The notes below the pieces were generated by a model. It was not told the DNA's origin and searched no databases. It saw only the letters and a program-made list of their open reading frames with translations. From positions 1-10,767 of the forward strand of contig DATKZB010000182.1 of assembly GCA_035528235.1 (NCBI GenBank): a stretch of DNA of 10,767 nucleotides, given 5' to 3'. The position numbers and the translations under genes were made by a program. Source of the stretch: DATKZB01 sp035528235. GTDB taxonomy: Bacteria; Planctomycetota; Phycisphaerae; FEN-1346. Positions within the stretch are counted from its first letter, which is position 1. Each line of letters opens with the position of its first letter. This document shows positions 1 to 5,494 of this stretch, in pieces.

Positions 1-61
1 CACTGAATCGGTAGTGGACATCCATCCCGCCGCACGCTACATTCTCATACCAGTTCCGCAT
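1..61 (-). CDS. Partial transposase, N-terminus, IS110-like
   Basis: Leftward reading from the ATG at 61-59 gives 20 codons that run off the window edge. The peptide begins MRNWYENVACGG and continues MDVHYRFS. The G-M-D-V-H segment resembles the start of the RuvC-like DEDD domain of IS110-family transposases (usual form GIDVH), where the Asp is the first catalytic acid. A strong Shine-Dalgarno AGGAG lies at 72-68, six bases before the ATG, so the start is well supported. The family call rests on about ten residues, so it is likely but not certain. IS110 enzymes move their element with a structured noncoding RNA made from a noncoding end of the element; see the flanking region. The rest of the gene, and whether it is intact, lies outside the window. 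Confidence 0.55.
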   Translation of the reverse strand, partial: MRNWYENVACGGMDVHYRFS

Positions 62-253
62 GGCTGTCTCCTCTCGGGTTCTGGGTTCTTGTGACACCCC
101 AAAACTTACACGATTGGAGGCAGCCTTTCATGGGATTACGCCTGCCGACCGGCCCTATAGGTCCTTCGGGGTCTGGCGTTTGACGTCCCAGCGCTGGCGG
201 AGGCGGACGGAATCGGTGCCCAGTCTCGTGCCGCGCGACGCGTCCTCGGGCGG
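62..253 (-). mobile_element. Possible noncoding left end of an IS110-like element
   Basis: These 192 bases lie upstream of the putative IS110 transposase start and hold no convincing gene. In the IS110 group the noncoding segment before the transposase is known to encode the bridge RNA that specifies donor and target DNA. What is seen here is modest: a tandem GGGTTCT direct repeat at 76-89, and on the minus strand short pairings such as GGCAG with CTGCC spaced by about 18 bases. The outer boundary is not visible, because IS110 elements lack clear terminal inverted repeats. The region could equally be ordinary upstream sequence. Confidence 0.25.
68..72 (-). promoter_or_regulatory. Ribosome binding site of the partial transposase
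   Basis: The forward bases CTCCT read AGGAG on the minus strand, six bases upstream of the ATG at 61-59. This supports a real translation start pointing off the left edge. Confidence 0.6.
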
Positions 254-316
254 GGTGCCACTGGCGGCTTGTCCGCCAGTGTCTGGAGGCACTGCCTGCA
301 AGCAGCCAGTGGCACC
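254..316. repeat. 63-bp inverted-repeat hairpin element
   Basis: Bases 254-271 pair with 299-316 over 18 positions with a single mismatch (left arm GGTGCCACTGGCGGCTTG). Within it two smaller hairpins compete with the long stem: 259-267 with 273-281 (CACTGGCGG, five-base loop), and 290-299 with 302-311 with one mismatch. This looks like a small dispersed palindromic element (REP- or MITE-like) rather than a simple terminator, since no T-run follows. It shares GTGCCAC and GGCTTG with the hairpin at 7380-7404, suggesting a common family. It lies 46 bases downstream of the leftward ThuA-family gene's stop and could stabilise or end that transcript. Confidence 0.6.
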
Positions 317-362
317 AGGCGCATGGAAGTCACAGGACCTTTCTGGAAACGGCGCTACCGTG

Positions 363-1112
363 CTATTCCTTCGGCGGAATCGGGTTCAGGGGCACGGGCA
401 CGTTGGGTGCCGCCAGGCTGTACGGGCTGCCCACGGGCCGGGCGGCCCAGCGGCAGGCGTTCGCCAGGACCTGGAGGATCTCGGGTTTGTAGAAGATCGG
501 GAACGTCTCGTGCCCGGGCCGGAAGTAGAAGACCTTGCCCTTGCCGCGGTTCCAGCAGCAACCGCTGCGGAAGACGTCGCCACCCTCGAACCAGGATATA
601 AAGATAAGGTCGTCCGGCTGGGGGATGTCGAACAGTTCGCCGTACATCTCGGTGTGTTCGAGTTCGATGTACTCGCCCAGGCCCGCCACGATGGGGTGCC
701 CCGGGTTGACGACCCACAGGCGTTCCTGCTCGGCGGCCTCGCGCCACTTCAGGCCGCACCCCGTGCCCATGAGGCGGCGGAAGGGCTTCGAGTAGTGTCC
801 CGAGTGCAGAACGATGAGGCCCATGCCCTCCAGGACGTGCCGCTGCACGCGGTCGACGATCTCGTCCCGGACGTCGCCATGGGCCATGTGACCCCACCAC
901 GTCAGGACGTCGGTCTTCTTCAGGACCTTCTCCGAGAGGCCGTGCTCCTGGTCGGCGTCGAGGGTGGCGGTGCGGACGGTGAACCCCTCGTGTTTCTTCA
1001 GGCCGGCGGCAATGGCCCCGTGGATGCCCTTGGGGTAGACCTTCTTGACGGCGGGGCTGGTTTTCTCGTGGCGGCCCTCGTTCCAGACGGTGACGCGGAT
1101 GGTTCGACTCAC
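363..1112 (-). CDS. ThuA-family protein
   Basis: A 249-residue protein of the ThuA (trehalose utilisation) family, which has a class I glutamine-amidotransferase-like fold. Members are linked to sugar catabolism, in rhizobia to trehalose/sucrose use, but the exact reaction is not settled. Family segments are visible in order: the N-terminal strand VTVWNE (7-12), DVLTWWGH (68-75), GLIVLHSGH (98-106), NPGHPI near 136-141, EMYGELFDIPQPD (155-167), ISWFEGGDVFRSG (172-184) and FRPGHE (197-202). Length is normal for a single-domain member. No signal peptide is seen, so it is probably cytoplasmic. The start is GTG at 1112, preceded on the minus strand by AAAGGAAA at a suitable distance. It is divergent from the lipoprotein isomerase gene, sharing a 164-base gap. 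Family assignment is firm; substrate is unknown. Confidence 0.9.
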   Translation of the reverse strand: MSRTIRVTVWNEGRHEKTSPAVKKVYPKGIHGAIAAGLKKHEGFTVRTATLDADQEHGLSEKVLKKTDVLTWWGHMAHGDVRDEIVDRVQRHVLEGMGLIVLHSGHYSKPFRRLMGTGCGLKWREAAEQERLWVVNPGHPIVAGLGEYIELEHTEMYGELFDIPQPDDLIFISWFEGGDVFRSGCCWNRGKGKVFYFRPGHETFPIFYKPEILQVLANACRWAARPVGSPYSLAAPNVPVPLNPIPPKE

Positions 1113-1248
1113 GGCAGTTTCCTTTCGCGAAAAGGGGTCCGGTGGACAGGCGGCGATTCTCGCACGGCCCCGCCGCCGGTCAAGTCAATTCCGACGCGGG
1201 CGGTTCCGGCGGGTGTCGAATTCGGTAGGCATCGCCCGGCACCGTTCG

Positions 1249-1254
1249 TATAAT
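1249..1254 (+). promoter_or_regulatory. -10 box of the isomerase gene
   Basis: A perfect TATAAT followed by GC. A start site about seven bases downstream would leave a leader of roughly 15 bases that begins just at the ribosome binding site. No convincing -35 hexamer lies at 16-18 bases. An ATG formed by the box itself (1253) is in frame with the gene but lies upstream of the ribosome binding site, so it is rejected as the start. Confidence 0.55.
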
Positions 1255-1262
1255 GCCTTCGC

Positions 1263-1269
1263 AAGGAGG
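1263..1269 (+). promoter_or_regulatory. Ribosome binding site deciding the start at 1277
   Basis: AAGGAGG, a near-perfect anti-16S match, ends seven bases before the ATG at 1277. It decides against the longer in-frame start at 1253, which would place the site inside the coding region. Confidence 0.8.
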
Positions 1270-1276
1270 CGAACCG

Positions 1277-1870
1277 ATGACCATGACGCGAGCGACGTGC
1301 CTGGCGGCCGCAGGGGCAGCCCTTCTGGCGGGCGCCATGCTGGCCGGATGCCAGGAGACCAATCACCCGACGCCAACCGGAAAAGGAACCCCCATGGCCG
1401 AACCCCTGCCGCAGGTCACCCTGCAGACCGACAAGGGCAACATCGTCCTGGAACTGGCCGAGGACGACGCCCCCAACACGGTCGCCAACTTCATCAGCCT
1501 GGCCGAGAAGGGGTTCTACGACGGGCTGGCGTTCCACCGGGTCATCCCGGACTTCATGGTTCAGGGCGGGTGCCCCCTGGGCACGGGCACCGGCGGTCCA
1601 GGGTACGTCATCGCCGACGAGTGCAGCCCGCGTCAGCGGCACACGCGCGGCGTCATCTCGATGGCCAACGCCGGCCCGAACACGGGCGGCAGCCAGTTCT
1701 TCATCACGCACGTGCCGTGCCCGCACCTGGACGGCAAGCACGCCGTCTTTGGCAAGGTCGTCTCGGGCATGGAGGTTGTCGACAAGATTGCCAAGGGCGA
1801 CAAGATCGTCAAAGTCACCGTGGACCGCAAGCGTGGCCACGAGTACAAGCCGGTCGTGACGCGGCGGTAG
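1277..1870 (+). CDS. Cyclophilin-type peptidyl-prolyl cis-trans isomerase lipoprotein
   Basis: A 197-residue cyclophilin that catalyses cis-trans isomerisation of X-Pro bonds, assisting folding outside the cytoplasm. Residues 1-24 form a lipoprotein signal peptide with a hydrophobic core and a lipobox LAGC; Cys25 would be lipidated. A short linker (26-45) leads into the cyclophilin domain. Active-site segments are visible: FHRVIPDFMVQGG (86-98, with the catalytic Arg88), SMANAGPNTGGSQFFI (128-143) and HLDGKHAVFG (150-159). The position of the eukaryotic drug-binding Trp is His150, as is usual in bacterial members. Length is normal for a single-domain secreted cyclophilin. It has its own -10 box and strong ribosome binding site and stands alone, divergent from the ThuA-family gene. 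Function is well supported; client proteins are unknown. Confidence 0.93.
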   Translation: MTMTRATCLAAAGAALLAGAMLAGCQETNHPTPTGKGTPMAEPLPQVTLQTDKGNIVLELAEDDAPNTVANFISLAEKGFYDGLAFHRVIPDFMVQGGCPLGTGTGGPGYVIADECSPRQRHTRGVISMANAGPNTGGSQFFITHVPCPHLDGKHAVFGKVVSGMEVVDKIAKGDKIVKVTVDRKRGHEYKPVVTRR

Positions 1871-2005
1871 GGGGTGGGGTGCGGCGACGGCGCCGCTGCG
1901 CGGGGCACGACGACCGGGCCCCCGGGGCGCCGCGCTGGTGGGCCGACCGGAACCGTTTTTCTGGAATCGGACGCCGCCCGGGCCGTCCAATCCCCGGAAG
2001 GGTGT
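1871..2005. other. GC-rich intergenic stretch
   Basis: First part of a 319-base gap between the isomerase stop and the next start. It contains GC-rich short palindromes (for example around 1882-1895 and 1918-1930) and a TTTTT at about 1957-1961, but no hairpin directly before that run convincing enough to call a terminator. No gene is supported here. Confidence 0.4.
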
Positions 2006-2158
2006 CTTAGTGCTGCTTCGTCAACTCGGTGTGGGCCCCCTGGGAGCCCGCGCGGTGGCCTTCCTAGGCCACCGCGAGTTGGCCGCAGAACAACCTGTCG
2101 CGGCGGCCTAGGAAGGCCGCCGCGCACGGTGGAGATGAGTTGACAAAGTAGCATTAAG
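2006..2158. repeat. 153-bp MITE-like element with terminal inverted repeats and two hairpins
   Basis: The ends are inverted copies: 2008-2027 TAGTGCTGCTTCGTCAACTC against 2137-2156 GAGTTGACAAAGTAGCATTA match at 17 of 20 positions, two of the three differences being G-T wobbles. Two more matched bases on each side extend the arms to 22 bp (2006-2158). Inside are two perfect 10-bp hairpins: 2051-2076 (CGCGGTGGCC, loop TTCCTA) and 2099-2124 (CGCGGCGGCC, loop TAGGAA). The loops are reverse complements of each other, and the hairpins are near-inverted copies differing by a base pair changed on both sides. It carries no gene. A short direct GTGT flanks both ends, off by one base, so a target duplication is uncertain. 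It lies 31 bases before the next start. Confidence 0.75.
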
Positions 2159-2189
2159 CGTGTGTCTGCCGCCGCATGGGGATCCGGGT

Positions 2190-3638
2190 ATGGGGTCGCG
2201 TTGTCTGATGGCGTTTCTGCTGGCCACCCTCCTTGTGCCGGTGTCGGCCCGCGCCCAGGCCGTTTCGGTGCGGCTCGACCCGGACGCCGTCCGCGCCGTT
2301 GTGGCACCCGCCATCTGTGTCGTGACGGCCGAGAACAAGTGGGGGTTTCCGCTGGCGGTGGCGACGGGTTTTCTGCTGGGCGACGGCCGGTTCGTCGTGT
2401 CGGACCTCGGGGCCGTGGCCCAGCCGGGCGTCGAGAAGGTCACGCTTCAGTTCTCGGACGGCGCCACGGCCACGGCGGCGCAGTTCGGCATGGCCGACCC
2501 GGCGCTGGGGCTGGTGGCGCTGCGCGTCGACGGCCTGTCGCGCCGGGGTCTGGCGCTGGCGCCGCGGTTGCCCTCGCTCGACGGCATTGGGGCTGTGGCG
2601 GCCGCGGGCATGCGATGGGGCAAGAAAATCGAGGTCGTGACGGGCCGCGTCTGGCCCGGTCCGGCCATCCGCGACGTGGCGGCCCGGACCCGCGTCCGGA
2701 CACCCGCCGGCGTCGACTGTTTTCTGCGGATGGACGGCGGTCGCATCGGCGGCGCCAGCGGCTCCCCCGTGGTGGACGATCGTGGCACGGTCCTGGCGGT
2801 CCGGCTCGACGTGGCGGCCCGAGGCGTCAGCGTGGCGTTGGCGATGCCGGCGTCGTCGCTGCGGCGGTCGATCCTGGAGTCGGAACCGAAGTTGCGGGTG
2901 CTGTCGGCCCTGCCCGAGCCGCTCTGGCCGGTCCAGATTCTGCGGCTGCCCGGCGAACCGCAAAGCCCGGTTTCCTTCGGCCGCGTGCGCGACCACGTCC
3001 GGGCCAGCGTCGTGTGCACCGAGTGCAAGGGCAAGGGCGAGGTCCACCCCGATGCCAGGAAGGGCCTCCCGAGACGACCCGGCCACGACGACGTCGAGTG
3101 CCCGCGGTGTCACGGTGAGGGCATTGCGCTGGAGAGCGGCGTCTACGAGACGCTGGCCACCTGGGCCGAGGAGGGTACACGCGTCGTCTGGGCGCCGGGC
3201 ACCGTCGGGCGGAGCCAGATCACCGCCCGGACCGCCGGACAGGAGATGCTCGCGTGGCTGGCGGTGGCGGGGCGCCACTTCCGCGAAGCCTATTCCAGGG
3301 ACACCGGCCGCGACGTTGGGCGCCTCGGCCGGCCGTCGCCGCGCGGCCTGGTCGTCTACGCCGAGGTCCGCGACACGATTCCGGGTCCCGACGGGCCGTA
3401 CGTCATCCTGGACCCGCAGCATACGACCTTCATGGTGGCGGTGCGGGTGACCGACTTGGTGAGGCCCGACGGCAGGGGACCGTTGGGGCTGGGTCGCCGG
3501 CCTCCCGACAAGTCGTGGGTCATCCTGGCGGGGACCGTCCTGGGGCAATTCGAGGAGACCCGGTATCGGGGTATCTGCATGTTGCCTTTCGAGTGGACGC
3601 GCGCCCCGGCGCCCGGGCCGGTGCCCGGCAAGAACTGA
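2190..3638 (+). CDS. Secreted pseudo-HtrA protein with CxxCxGxG zinc motifs (copy 1)
   Basis: A 482-residue protein with no name I recognise. Residues 1-24 are a signal peptide ending near ARAQA. Residues about 30-260 read like a trypsin/HtrA fold: GFLLGDGRFVVSDLGAV, then TLQFSDG, then DPALGLVALRVD, and GGRIGGASGSPVVDDRG around Ser190. The GxSGxP serine motif is kept, but the catalytic His is absent and the HtrA position before LALLKV is Gly not Asp, so it is probably not a protease. Residues 276-312 hold two CxxCxGxG motifs (C276/C279 and C304/C307) as in the DnaJ zinc domain. The remaining ~170 residues form an unknown domain ending in a conserved LPFEWT. ATG 2190 is chosen because it starts directly at the signal peptide, with a weak GGGGA seven bases upstream; a GTG at 2160 is the alternative. 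It sits in tandem with a paralogue. Confidence 0.85.
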   Translation: MGSRCLMAFLLATLLVPVSARAQAVSVRLDPDAVRAVVAPAICVVTAENKWGFPLAVATGFLLGDGRFVVSDLGAVAQPGVEKVTLQFSDGATATAAQFGMADPALGLVALRVDGLSRRGLALAPRLPSLDGIGAVAAAGMRWGKKIEVVTGRVWPGPAIRDVAARTRVRTPAGVDCFLRMDGGRIGGASGSPVVDDRGTVLAVRLDVAARGVSVALAMPASSLRRSILESEPKLRVLSALPEPLWPVQILRLPGEPQSPVSFGRVRDHVRASVVCTECKGKGEVHPDARKGLPRRPGHDDVECPRCHGEGIALESGVYETLATWAEEGTRVVWAPGTVGRSQITARTAGQEMLAWLAVAGRHFREAYSRDTGRDVGRLGRPSPRGLVVYAEVRDTIPGPDGPYVILDPQHTTFMVAVRVTDLVRPDGRGPLGLGRRPPDKSWVILAGTVLGQFEETRYRGICMLPFEWTRAPAPGPVPGKN

Positions 3639-3729
3639 TCCCCCGTGCCGACCGGCGGAGTCTGGAATCGTGCAACTTCCAGCCGCGCCGGTCGTTGTAC
3701 AAGGGGAAGACTGTACTGGCGGGTGGGGC

Positions 3730-3735
3730 GGAGGA
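3730..3735 (+). promoter_or_regulatory. Ribosome binding site deciding the start at 3742
   Basis: GGAGGA ends six bases before the ATG at 3742, which begins a typical signal peptide. A GTG at 3670 would add 24 residues ahead of the signal and lacks such a site. Confidence 0.7.
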
Positions 3736-3741
3736 ACCGGC

Positions 3742-5064
3742 ATGCGACGTCTGGCGGTGGTCGGTTGCATCTGTGTGGTGTTGGGCGGGTGGGCGGCCCT
3801 TGTGTCGGCGGCCCCGGCTGCCGCGAAGGTCGACCTGGCTGCCGTCCGCGAGAAGGCGGCGCCGGCCGTCGGCCGCGTGACGGTCGAGAACGCGTGGGGC
3901 ATTTCGCAGTCGGTCTCGACGGGGTTCCTGATGGGCGACGGGCGTTTCGCCGTGGTCGACCTGGGTGCCGTGCGGCAAACGGGAGCGGCGCGGGCGACGC
4001 TGCACCTGACGAGCGGCGCGCGTCTTACGGCGACGGAGTTCGGCATGGCCGACCCGTCGATGGGCCTGGCCGTTCTTCGGGTCGAGGCGCCGGCGGCGCC
4101 GACGCCGGCGTTGACGCCGGCATCGCGGGCGTTCTCGTTGCCGGCGTCGCGGGCGTTGTCGGCTCCGTCGTCGGAGTCCGAGCCGGTGCCAGCCGCGCCG
4201 GCGGCGACCGAGTCGGTGCCGGCCGCGCGCGGCCTGGGACTGGCGTCGGCCCTGCCGGTGCTCGACGGCACCGGCCTCATGGCCACCGTCGGGTGGCGGT
4301 GGGGCGACCGGCTCGACGTGACGGCCGGTCGGGTGGTGCGCGGCCCGACGATCCAGAGCGTGGCCAGCCGGTCGCACGTCGTGCCGCCCCAGGGCGTGGA
4401 CAGTTTCCTGCGGGTCGACGGCGGCCGCATCGATGCCGCCAGCGGGTCGCCGGTGCTCGATGCCGACGGCACCGTCGTGGCGGTGCGTCTGGACGTGGCG
4501 GCGAAGGGTCTGACCGTCGCGCTGGCGATGCCGGCCATGGTGTTGCGGCAGTCGCTCCTCGAGTCGACGACGGAGTTGAAGCCCCTGGCCGACCTGCCGG
4601 CGCCGCTGTGGCCGGTCGATACCCTGCGCCTGCCGGGCGAACCGACCAGCCTGGCCGAGTTCACCCAGGCCAGCCAACGCATCGCCGACGCCATGGTCTG
4701 CGACACCTGCAAGGGCAAGGGAACGCTTAGCATGGGCGGCGGCGGGGGGCGATGGGGGGGGCGGCGGCCGCAACATGCCATGCATGGCGTGCCTGGGCAC
4801 GGGCACCCGCATCGACGCCGAGATCTACAACATGCTGACGACTTGGGCCGAGCAGGGCGCGCGGGTGGCGTGGGCGCCGCGGATGGACGACCGGAGGCGG
4901 ACACAGGTCCGCAAGATAGGCGTCGAGATGCTGGCCCGGCTGGCCAAGGTGGGGCGGAACCTCCGCCGCGTCTTCGGTTTCACGGGGGGCCTGGACCTCG
5001 TCCCGCCGCAGGCCAAGATGCCGCACGGCATCGTCCTCTACGTCCAGGTCGAGGACGAGATTGA
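3742..5064 (+). CDS. Secreted pseudo-HtrA/zinc-motif protein (copy 2), frameshifted N-terminal part
   Basis: Paralogue of the gene just upstream, 103 bases away. The frame as written gives 440 residues, but only the first ~336 follow the family. Signal peptide at 1-23 (MRRLAVVGCICVVLGGW...), then the same trypsin-like region: TGFLMGDGRFAVVDLGAV, DPSMGLAVLRVE, and DGGRIDAASGSPVLDADG with Ser234; again no His or Asp of the triad. A ~45-residue Ala/Pro/Ser-rich insert (about 117-162), missing from copy 1, contains a tandem repeat. The first zinc motif CDTCKGKG is at C320/C323. After the G-rich tract at 4741-4765 the frame turns to unrelated Arg/Pro/Gly-rich sequence, while the family sequence continues in the +1 frame (to 5377). 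Dropping one G gives a 544-residue protein. Broken gene, assembly error or switchable tract cannot be told apart here. Confidence 0.75.
   Translation: MRRLAVVGCICVVLGGWAALVSAAPAAAKVDLAAVREKAAPAVGRVTVENAWGISQSVSTGFLMGDGRFAVVDLGAVRQTGAARATLHLTSGARLTATEFGMADPSMGLAVLRVEAPAAPTPALTPASRAFSLPASRALSAPSSESEPVPAAPAATESVPAARGLGLASALPVLDGTGLMATVGWRWGDRLDVTAGRVVRGPTIQSVASRSHVVPPQGVDSFLRVDGGRIDAASGSPVLDADGTVVAVRLDVAAKGLTVALAMPAMVLRQSLLESTTELKPLADLPAPLWPVDTLRLPGEPTSLAEFTQASQRIADAMVCDTCKGKGTLSMGGGGGRWGGRRPQHAMHGVPGHGHPHRRRDLQHADDLGRAGRAGGVGAADGRPEADTGPQDRRRDAGPAGQGGAEPPPRLRFHGGPGPRPAAGQDAARHRPLRPGRGRD
4116..4163 (+). repeat. Two 24-nt tandem repeats coding PASRAFSL/PASRALSA
   Basis: Units at 4116-4139 and 4140-4163 share GCCGGC, then A/G, then TCGCGGGCGTT, and encode two similar octapeptides in the insert of copy 2. 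The copy-1 paralogue lacks the insert, which probably grew by local duplication into a flexible linker. Confidence 0.7.
4754..4761 (+). other. Run of eight G at the frameshift point
   Basis: Eight consecutive G, preceded by a six-G run at 4744-4749. Removing one G joins the frame of 3742 to the frame that continues to 5377 and yields a glycine-rich loop between CxxCxGxG motifs C320/C323 and C347/C350, exactly where copy 1 has its inter-motif loop. Confidence 0.75.
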
Positions 5065-5377
5065 GGGCCCCGACGGCCGATACCTGCTGCTGAGGGCCGT
5101 CAACACGCGGTCGTCGGCCCTGGTTCGGGTCGATGACCTCCTGGGGCGCGACGGCCGGGGCCCGCTGACGGGGCGCACATTGCCGCAGCGCGGAACGTGG
5201 TTCGCCCTGGCCGGAGCGGTCGTGTCGCGTTTCGACACGGGCGAGCGTCGCGGCATCTACGTGCTGCCGTTCGAGTGGACGCCGTACGTGCCCGATCCGG
5301 AAGACCCCCGGGACGACCGTAACCGTCCGCCGCGCGGGGGGCCGCCTCCGCCGCCGCCCGGAGGCCGGCGAGGCTGA
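4775..5377 (+). CDS. Frameshifted C-terminal part of copy 2
   Basis: This open frame is the natural continuation of the upstream gene after the G tract, not an independent gene. Family sequence can be read in this frame from about 4762; the ATG at 4775 is merely the first Met. It holds the second zinc motif (PCMACLGTG, Cys codons at 4781 and 4790), then a domain matching copy 1 throughout: TTWAEQGARVAWAP against TWAEEGTRVVWAP, GIVLYVQVEDEIEGPDGRY against GLVVYAEVRDTIPGPDGPY, and the ending RRGIYVLPFEWT against YRGICMLPFEWT. A Pro/Arg/Gly-rich tail of about 25 residues follows, which copy 1 has only in a short form. No ribosome binding site suited to independent translation was noticed. The lack of stops after the shift suggests a recent or artefactual event. 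Confidence 0.7.
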   Translation: MPCMACLGTGTRIDAEIYNMLTTWAEQGARVAWAPRMDDRRRTQVRKIGVEMLARLAKVGRNLRRVFGFTGGLDLVPPQAKMPHGIVLYVQVEDEIEGPDGRYLLLRAVNTRSSALVRVDDLLGRDGRGPLTGRTLPQRGTWFALAGAVVSRFDTGERRGIYVLPFEWTPYVPDPEDPRDDRNRPPRGGPPPPPPGGRRG

Positions 5378-5427
5378 CGCCGCCCACCTCATGCCACTGC
5401 CGGACCTTTCCCCTGTCCTGGGAATTC

Positions 5428-5456
5428 TTGCAGGCCGCGCGGCCACTTCCTATAAT
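5428..5456 (+). promoter_or_regulatory. Promoter of the PIN/TRAM-ispD genes
   Basis: A perfect TATAAT at 5451-5456 lies 17 bases after TTGCAG (5428-5433), a partial -35 match. The spacer holds a perfect 12-bp palindrome GGCCGCGCGGCC (5433-5444). As at the isomerase gene, TATAAT is followed by GC. Confidence 0.6.
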
Positions 5457-5494
5457 GCTCGCGTATCATAAACCCGTTTTCGGGAGGGGGTCCT

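Noticed and set aside
254..316. CRISPR or tRNA-like structure
   Set aside because: Only one palindromic unit without regular spacers, and no tRNA arms or anticodon stem can be laid out.
60..1253. Rightward 397-residue open frame
   Set aside because: Overlaps the ThuA gene on the opposite strand, and its start coincides with the better-supported leftward transposase start; no family features.
1253..1276. Longer N-terminus for the isomerase
   Set aside because: The ATG is made by the -10 box and lies before the ribosome binding site; the lipoprotein signal begins naturally at 1277.
3690..3720. Regulatory site from TTGTACAA and repeated TGTAC between the paralogues
   Set aside because: Short matches with no associated -10 box; chance cannot be excluded.
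3670..3741. GTG start for copy 2
   Set aside because: It adds 24 polar and glycine-rich residues before the signal peptide and lacks a ribosome binding site, while 3742 has GGAGGA six bases upstream.
2154..4904. Leftward 916-residue open frame
   Set aside because: Antisense to both pseudo-HtrA paralogues; low-complexity Arg/Pro/Ala-rich translation with no motifs.
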